This document shows positions 6,924 through 10,559 of a stretch of 10,559 bases of DNA, in pieces. The number at the start of each line of letters is the position of its first letter. Within the stretch, counting starts at the first letter, position 1. Made by a program: the position numbers and the translations under genes. Source of the DNA: UBA1367 sp040268355 (lineage in GTDB: Bacteria > Actinomycetota > Coriobacteriia > Coriobacteriales > Atopobiaceae); contig JAWRIT010000155.1 of the NCBI GenBank assembly GCA_040268355.1, positions 1 to 10,559 of the forward strand, read 5' to 3'. The notes under the pieces were generated by a model that worked only from the letters and a program-made list of their open reading frames with translations, had not been told where the DNA came from and did not search any database.

Positions 6924-7066
6924 CTGGCGCAGGGGGTGCGGACATCTCCTTGGCTTGATGCGGCCATCCGGCGAGGTCAGTGGGGGTCATCGGAGTCGTC
7001 CGCGGGCTCGATCTTGGGCGCCGCGCCGGGCCGCCGCGCGCCGGTGTGGACCTGGTTCCGTGTGGT
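6924..7066. other. Non-coding GC-rich stretch between repeats
   Basis: No gene with a ribosome-binding site or recognisable protein pattern is seen on either strand. The stretch lies between convergent genes (MFS on plus, Nudix on minus). It contains a very G+C-rich run around 7017-7044 with self-complementary GGCGC/GCGCC blocks but no clear single hairpin. Confidence 0.5.
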
Positions 7067-7204
7067 CCGTGGCTAGAGATTGGACTTTTGCGGCGTTATT
7101 TCGCGCGTCCCGGAGTATCTCCGTCTTTCGTCCTGCTGTTTCTTTGCCTGATACTCCGTCAACCGCAGAATTTCACCGCAAAAGTCCAATCTCTAGCCAC
7201 GGCG
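7067..7204. mobile_element. 138-bp foldback element with perfect 27-bp inverted arms (MITE-like or structured RNA)
   Basis: Arms at 7067-7093 and 7178-7204 are exact reverse complements over 27 bp (outer part includes GGCTAGAGATTGGAC). Inside them, CGGAGTATC (7111-7119) and GATACTCCG (7152-7160) form a second perfect 9-bp stem. The stretches between the two stems are both 17 nt long and partly complementary. The whole is therefore one long hairpin of 53-nt arms around a 32-nt loop. Base composition is clearly less GC-rich than its surroundings. No open reading frame, transposase or target-site duplication is seen. The size and shape fit a non-autonomous foldback/MITE-type insertion; a structured RNA or strong bidirectional terminator is the alternative. 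Confidence 0.6.
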
Positions 7205-7278
7205 CCCGCCCCCGCTGCGTCCCAAGCGGAGGGAGACCCGGCTCCGAGGGGTGCCGAGGCGGAGGAGCTGCCAAGGAG

Positions 7279-7310
7279 ATGACACGGAGGAAGAGGCACC
7301 TCTGTGTCAT
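7279..7310 (+). repeat. REP-like palindromic repeat, copy C
   Basis: Arms ATGACACGGAGG (7279-7290) and CCTCTGTGTCAT (7299-7310) pair with a single G-T. It ends 5 bp from the stop codon of the Nudix gene, so on the minus strand it would form the 3' hairpin of that transcript. It is nearly identical to copy B. Confidence 0.8.
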
Positions 7311-7315
7311 GGGCC

Positions 7316-7912
7316 TCAGCTCCGAAGGGCCCGCGTCAGGAGATCGATGACGCGCGCGGTGGCACCCCAGACGAGCGGTTCGCTACCCCGGTAGAAGGGC
7401 ACGTCGCTGACGAGTGCACGCCAAGGATACGTTCTGCCACCCGGCACCAAGTCCCAGGGGAAGTCCTCGGGGTGGCAGGGAACATAGCTCACCGGATAGC
7501 GCTCGGGCTCACGGTCCATGAACCAAGAGAGCGATATGGTGAAGGTACGATCAACCTCAGAGGGAGAGAACGACCCACGATAGTCATGGAGAAGGGCGAC
7601 GAATGCGTGGAGCGTCCTTCCGTTGGGCCCGGAGGTAGTGCCCAAGCTGCCCAACACCTCAAGCTGTGGCTCATCGACCAGCAGCTCCTCACGGGTCTCG
7701 CGAACCGCCGCCTGAAGAGGGGTCTCGGTGCCCTCGATGGCGCCGCCTGGGAGGCAGACCTCGCCTGGCTGCATGTCGAGGCTCAACGCCCGCACCTCAA
7801 AGAGGATGTCAAACTCATCTCCTCGTGGCAGGAGAGGGACGAGCACGGCCGCCTCTCGGGGCGCAGTGTCCCCGGCCTGGCCGAGCAGCCTCCTGATATG
7901 TTCCTTGTCCAT
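7316..7912 (-). CDS. Nudix hydrolase, CoA pyrophosphatase-like
   Basis: A 198-residue soluble hydrolase expected to cut a nucleoside diphosphate linked to another group, using divalent metal. Seen: the Nudix box spans residues 57-79, with Gly57, Glu63, Arg71, Glu72, Glu75 and Glu76 all in place. Two less critical positions differ from consensus: Thr73 for a hydrophobic residue and Leu78 for Gly. Just before it, MQPGEVCLPGGAIE (47-60) resembles the extra motif of the CoA pyrophosphatase (NudL/YeaB-like) subgroup, whose members cleave CoA into 3'-phospho-ADP and 4'-phosphopantetheine. The start is supported by a strong AGGAGG six bases upstream. It stands alone in a repeat-rich island, opposite in direction to the MFS gene, and appears to be a single-gene unit. 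A link to the acyl-CoA genes next door is tempting but unproven. Confidence 0.85.
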   Translation of the reverse strand: MDKEHIRRLLGQAGDTAPREAAVLVPLLPRGDEFDILFEVRALSLDMQPGEVCLPGGAIEGTETPLQAAVRETREELLVDEPQLEVLGSLGTTSGPNGRTLHAFVALLHDYRGSFSPSEVDRTFTISLSWFMDREPERYPVSYVPCHPEDFPWDLVPGGRTYPWRALVSDVPFYRGSEPLVWGATARVIDLLTRALRS

Positions 7913-7980
7913 GCCGGTCCTCCTGTCCGGGCGCCGTCACATCCGTCAAGAATAGCAAGGGGTCACCGCATGCAGGGTGG

Positions 7981-8006
7981 CACAGGGGAAGAGGCACCTC
8001 TGTGTC
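7981..8006 (+). repeat. REP-like palindromic repeat, copy D
   Basis: CACAGGGG (7981-7988) pairs with CCTCTGTG (7997-8004); the core is identical to copy A over its 20 bases. It lies 68 bp upstream of the Nudix start, in the gap between two minus-strand genes. Confidence 0.75.
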
Positions 8007-8024
8007 GTGCCTATACCAGCAAAG

Positions 8025-8051
8025 AAGGGCCACCGCCCGGCGGTGACCCTT
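8025..8051 (-). terminator. Probable intrinsic terminator downstream of the 167-residue membrane-protein gene
   Basis: AAGGG (8025-8029) plus CACCG (8031-8035) pair with CGGTG (8041-8045) plus CCCTT (8047-8051), a 10-bp stem with one C-A mismatch and a 5-nt loop. Read on the minus strand the stem is followed by CTTTGC, a modest T-rich tail. It lies about 74 bp past the stop codon of the minus-strand membrane-protein gene, beyond repeat copy E. Confidence 0.5.
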
Positions 8052-8083
8052 CCCCACATGCTTCCTTGGTGTCGGTGTGTCTA

Positions 8084-8114
8084 TGACACAGAAGGAAGAG
8101 GTACCTGTGTGTCG
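8084..8114 (+). repeat. REP-like palindromic repeat, copy E (divergent)
   Basis: TGACACAGAAGG starts the element and CCTGTGTGTCG ends it; the core (8094-8114) differs from copy B by one internal base and the final base. Arms still pair at GACACA/TGTGTC. It ends 10 bp from the stop codon of the minus-strand membrane-protein gene, the same position relative to a gene end as copy C. Confidence 0.65.
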
Positions 8115-8124
8115 TGCGCGGCCG

Positions 8125-8628
8125 TCAGTGCATCTCGGGCGCGGGATCGTTGCAGATGCTGCGGGCGAGGTTCTCGATGGGGCCCTGCAGCAGGAAGGTG
8201 ACGATGTAGCAGGCGACCCACACCGGGATGATGTTCTGGAAGAAGCCGAAGACGGACGCGATGAGCGGCGCTCCGCCGAGCACGCAGGCGTCCAGGGCAC
8301 CGACCAGGTAGCCGAGGATGACCGAGTAGATGGTGTTGATGGGAATGTTGACGAGCGCCCCGAACTTGGCGCCCTCGGACGGGTTGGAGCGCTTCAAGGC
8401 CCAGTTGAAGCCGATCTCGGGGATGGCGGGGATCATGCCCAGGATGGTGGCGACGCACCACGAGAAGGCGAAGTTGATAAAGAACATGGGCCAGATCCAG
8501 CCATGGGACGCGTCGGCCGTCTTGAAGACGTACAACGCGAGATACTCGCAGAGCGTGCACAGCACCACTGAGACGCAGACGTTGAGGATGGCGGCCTTGA
8601 CGAAGCGCGTGGAGGTTTTCATGGGCAT
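8125..8628 (-). CDS. Small four-helix membrane protein with internal duplication, family uncertain
   Basis: A 167-residue integral membrane protein with four hydrophobic segments at about 11-34, 46-68, 91-113 and 122-147. The two halves look duplicated with an exact 80-residue offset: Phe9/Phe89, Phe49-Phe50/Phe129-Phe130, Asn52/Asn132, Trp57/Trp137 and Pro70/Pro150 coincide. The arrangement recalls DUF2798-type small membrane proteins, but I cannot confirm that. The first ATG (8628) is used because a purine stretch (AGAGAAG) lies 6-7 bases before it; a second ATG two codons later is possible. A TATAGT box on the minus strand (8679-8684), about 50 bp upstream, may be a -10, so the gene may have its own promoter. 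It lies 165 bp after the preceding membrane-protein gene. Function unknown; a small transporter or channel is possible. Confidence 0.7.
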   Translation of the reverse strand: MPMKTSTRFVKAAILNVCVSVVLCTLCEYLALYVFKTADASHGWIWPMFFINFAFSWCVATILGMIPAIPEIGFNWALKRSNPSEGAKFGALVNIPINTIYSVILGYLVGALDACVLGGAPLIASVFGFFQNIIPVWVACYIVTFLLQGPIENLARSICNDPAPEMH

Positions 8629-8793
8629 GGCAGTCTTCTCTCTTTCCTGTCCGTGAGATGGGGTCCAGCAGTGCCTTAACTATAGAGGCTCAGGTCCTTC
8701 GCTCCTATGGGAGACTGCCCGAGCTTCGTCGCATCCTTGATGTCAGTCTTGTGCCTTTGCACCATGGGCGCATCCGAGCGGGGCACGAGCGGC

Positions 8794-9288
8794 TTACCCC
8801 TCCTTGGGACCGATCAGCCGGGAGAAGGCGTCCACGGCCCAACCGGCGTACCAGACACCCGCGAGCATGGCCACTCCCACCTGCACGGGCATGGTCCCCA
8901 GGCCGGCAAAGCCGAGCGGCCCCATGACCGTCAGGCCAACGGCCCAGCCAGAGAGCACCGCCGGCAGGAAGAAGACCCTCTCGAAGCTCGTGCAGAGCAG
9001 CACCGCGAGAAAGCCGAGCACGGCCAGCGTGAGGAAGGTGTTGCCGTCGCCCGGGAAGGGCAGGTGCTCCATGAGCCAGATGGCCCCCACCGCCATGGCG
9101 TCGGAAAGCAGAAAGCCCAGCGACATGGGGAGCCCCAGCTCGACCTTGTTGCCAGCCGTCACAAAGATCCCCGCGCAAATGAGCGCCACGGCACCGCAGG
9201 TGACGCCTACATGGCTCGAAACGACGGCCCAAAGGGGCGGTAGGAGCCCGATGGAGATGGCGAGCGCGAGCTTGGGATTTTTGATCAT
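8794..9288 (-). CDS. Small multi-spanning membrane protein, DUF1097-like
   Basis: A 164-residue, strongly hydrophobic protein with about five membrane segments. It begins LALAISIGLLPPLWAVVSSH after six residues and ends in a short charged tail (IGPKEG). The N-terminal ISIGLLxxLW-x-x-x-S pattern, length and helix layout resemble DUF1097 membrane proteins such as E. coli YcdZ; this is a resemblance from memory, not a search result. The start at 9288 is favoured because GGAAG lies five bases upstream; a GTG at 9315 would add nine residues but has no ribosome-binding site. The gene follows kinase 2 on the same strand after 102 bp, with a strong hairpin in the gap, so the two may share a transcript with differential expression. 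Function unknown; a role in moving the acid handled by kinase 2 is a guess from position. Confidence 0.65.
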   Translation of the reverse strand: MIKNPKLALAISIGLLPPLWAVVSSHVGVTCGAVALICAGIFVTAGNKVELGLPMSLGFLLSDAMAVGAIWLMEHLPFPGDGNTFLTLAVLGFLAVLLCTSFERVFFLPAVLSGWAVGLTVMGPLGFAGLGTMPVQVGVAMLAGVWYAGWAVDAFSRLIGPKEG

Positions 9289-9327
9289 GCGGACTTCCAA
9301 TGGACGAGGGGACACAGGCGGATGGGG

Positions 9328-9369
9328 CCGATCGGGCGCGCCGCCTTACGCAGGTGCGCACCCGATCGG
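9328..9369 (-). terminator. 14-bp hairpin between kinase 2 and the DUF1097-like gene
   Basis: CCGATCGGGCGCGC (9328-9341) and GCGCACCCGATCGG (9356-9369) pair over 14 positions, with one G-U on the minus strand, around a 14-nt loop. It begins 21 bp past the kinase 2 stop. There is no T-run after it (minus strand reads CCCCATCC), so partial termination, attenuation or mRNA processing is as likely as full termination. Confidence 0.5.
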
Positions 9370-9390
9370 GAGGTGTGGCCAAAGGCGTGC

Positions 9391-10506
9391 CTAGGCGAGG
9401 CAGGAGAAGCCAGTGAAGGTGGGCACACCGGCGTAGGTCTTGACCTCCTCCGCACCGGAGAGCGCACGGATGGCGCCGGCCGCCATGGCCTCGAGCTCGA
9501 ACTCGCCGGGATAGGCAGCAACCGGGGCGATCCAGCCGCAGCGCTTTTCGATGTGAGCCACCAGCTCCTGGCTGTTGACCATGCCCCCGCCCAGAAGGAT
9601 GGCGTCGACCTGGCCGCCGAGCGCTCCCGCCATGGCGGCGATGGCCTTGTCGAGCTGGTAGAGGAAGCTGCGCCACACGAGCGCGGCCGCCTCGTCACCG
9701 GCCTCGGCGCGGGAGGTGACCTCACGGGCATCGGAGGTGCCGAGCAGGTCGACGAAGCCACCGGTCTTCATGCAGCGCTCGCGTGCCTCCTTGGTGGTAT
9801 GGCCGGCCTCGAGGAAGTCGAGCAGCCCCGCGACGGGCACGGTGCCGCAGCGGGTGGGAGCCATCACCCCATCGCCGCCCACGATGTCATAGCCGTCGAC
9901 CATTCTGCCCCGCTCGTGCGCGGAGACGGACACGCCCCCGCCGATGTGGCAGACCACGAAGTTGCAGTCCTCGTAGCGGGCGCCCTGCGAAGTCGCATGA
10001 CGAATAGCGGTCTCCTTGAGGTTGAGCGCGTGCAGGTGGGCGCTGCGATAGACACCCTTGATGCCCGTGACGCGGGCCTCGTCGCGCAGCTCGTCGGTGT
10101 CGGGCGGGTTCACGACAAAGGCGGGCTTGCCCTCGGACAGCGCGAACTCGTGGGCGAGCTGCGGCCCGAGCTGGGCGGGATGCTGCACGCCGTTGGCGCC
10201 GCGCGTGGCGTGGTCGAGCAGGACCTCGCCCACCTCGTAGATTCCGCCCTCGATGTTGAGCAGGCCGCCGCCGCGTCCCACGAAGGCGTCCACGCTCCCC
10301 AGCTCGACATCGTTGTCCGCGAGCGCCGTCAGGATCATGTCGCGGCGGTAGGGCATCTGGTCCGAGACGCTCGCGAACTCGGCGAGCCTGGCGGCGTCGT
10401 GGTCGATGGTCTTGGTGAACACCTCCGTCTTTCCGTCAAAGACGCCCACCTTGGTGGAGGTCGACCCGGGATTGATGACGAGGATGCGATAGGTCGTGTC
10501 TGCCAT
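9391..10506 (-). CDS. Butyrate-kinase-family acyl kinase 2
   Basis: A 371-residue cytoplasmic paralogue of kinase 1, expected to interconvert an acyl-phosphate and ADP with a carboxylate and ATP. Seen: INPGSTSTKVGVFD (11-24), the intact GRGG motif (77-80) with Arg78, HALNLKE (159-165), CHIGGGVSVSAH (186-197), LLGGGMVN (304-311) and YPGEFELEA (332-340), all butyrate-kinase patterns. Unlike kinase 1 it keeps GRGG and YPGE, but its GPFSPERSG-type segment is altered to DGVMAPTRCG (212-221), so it too departs from the typical enzyme. The start is supported by AAGGAG five bases upstream. No acyltransferase gene lies beside it within the window; two membrane-protein genes follow on the same strand. 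Upstream sequence is cut short by the poly-G end, so its promoter and any preceding gene are not visible. Confidence 0.86.
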   Translation of the reverse strand: MADTTYRILVINPGSTSTKVGVFDGKTEVFTKTIDHDAARLAEFASVSDQMPYRRDMILTALADNDVELGSVDAFVGRGGGLLNIEGGIYEVGEVLLDHATRGANGVQHPAQLGPQLAHEFALSEGKPAFVVNPPDTDELRDEARVTGIKGVYRSAHLHALNLKETAIRHATSQGARYEDCNFVVCHIGGGVSVSAHERGRMVDGYDIVGGDGVMAPTRCGTVPVAGLLDFLEAGHTTKEARERCMKTGGFVDLLGTSDAREVTSRAEAGDEAAALVWRSFLYQLDKAIAAMAGALGGQVDAILLGGGMVNSQELVAHIEKRCGWIAPVAAYPGEFELEAMAAGAIRALSGAEEVKTYAGVPTFTGFSCLA

Positions 10507-10528
10507 GAGGACTCCTTAGAGAGAGCGT

Positions 10529-10559
<31 letters not shown>

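Noticed and set aside
7304..8086. 260-codon plus-strand frame over the Nudix gene
   Set aside because: The minus strand carries a full Nudix box and a strong ribosome-binding site; the plus frame has neither and runs through two repeats.
6861..8114. Repeat cluster as a CRISPR array
   Set aside because: The spacing is irregular (35 bp to several hundred bp), a gene lies between copies, and no cas genes or uniform spacers are present.

Overview
The window is a GC-rich (roughly two-thirds G+C) bacterial fragment with seven well-supported genes of complete length and one less certain small membrane-protein gene. The gene set (PTA-family acyltransferase, two butyrate-kinase-family enzymes, a PucR/CdaR-type regulator, an Fe-S flavoprotein, an MFS carrier) together with the high GC suggests an anaerobic, acid-forming actinobacterium. 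A member of the Coriobacteriia (Olsenella/Atopobiaceae-like) is my best guess. This is inferred from gene content and composition only, since no rRNA or other taxonomic marker is present. The last 30 bases are an unbroken run of G, which looks like a contig end or sequencing artefact.

Layout. (1) 122-2986, minus strand: a PucR-type regulator followed by an iron-sulfur flavodoxin-like protein with a C-terminal zinc ribbon. A palindrome overlaps the likely promoter of the flavoprotein gene. (2) 2987-3199: a divergent control region carrying two short perfect palindromes. (3) 3200-6833, plus strand: phosphate acyltransferase, butyrate-kinase-family acyl kinase, then, after a 222-bp spacer packed with consecutive hairpins, an MFS carrier. 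(4) 6834-8124: a repeat-rich island around one minus-strand Nudix hydrolase gene. It has five copies of a short palindromic REP-like element and a 138-bp foldback element with perfect 27-bp arms. (5) 8125-10506, minus strand: a second, divergent butyrate-kinase-family gene followed by two small multi-spanning membrane-protein genes.

How the genes may work together. The acyltransferase and kinase 1 form the classic pair that turns acyl-CoA into acyl-phosphate and then into free acid plus ATP. The MFS protein is a plausible carrier for the acid or its precursor, and the divergent PucR-type protein is the obvious candidate regulator. Kinase 1 has lost an arginine-containing GRGG motif that kinase 2 keeps, so the two paralogues probably differ in substrate. 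Kinase 2 has no acyltransferase beside it but is followed by two uncharacterised membrane proteins. The substrate of neither kinase can be read from sequence alone.

The least explained parts are non-coding: the 138-bp foldback element, the five-copy palindromic repeat family, and the hairpin chain between kinase 1 and the MFS gene.
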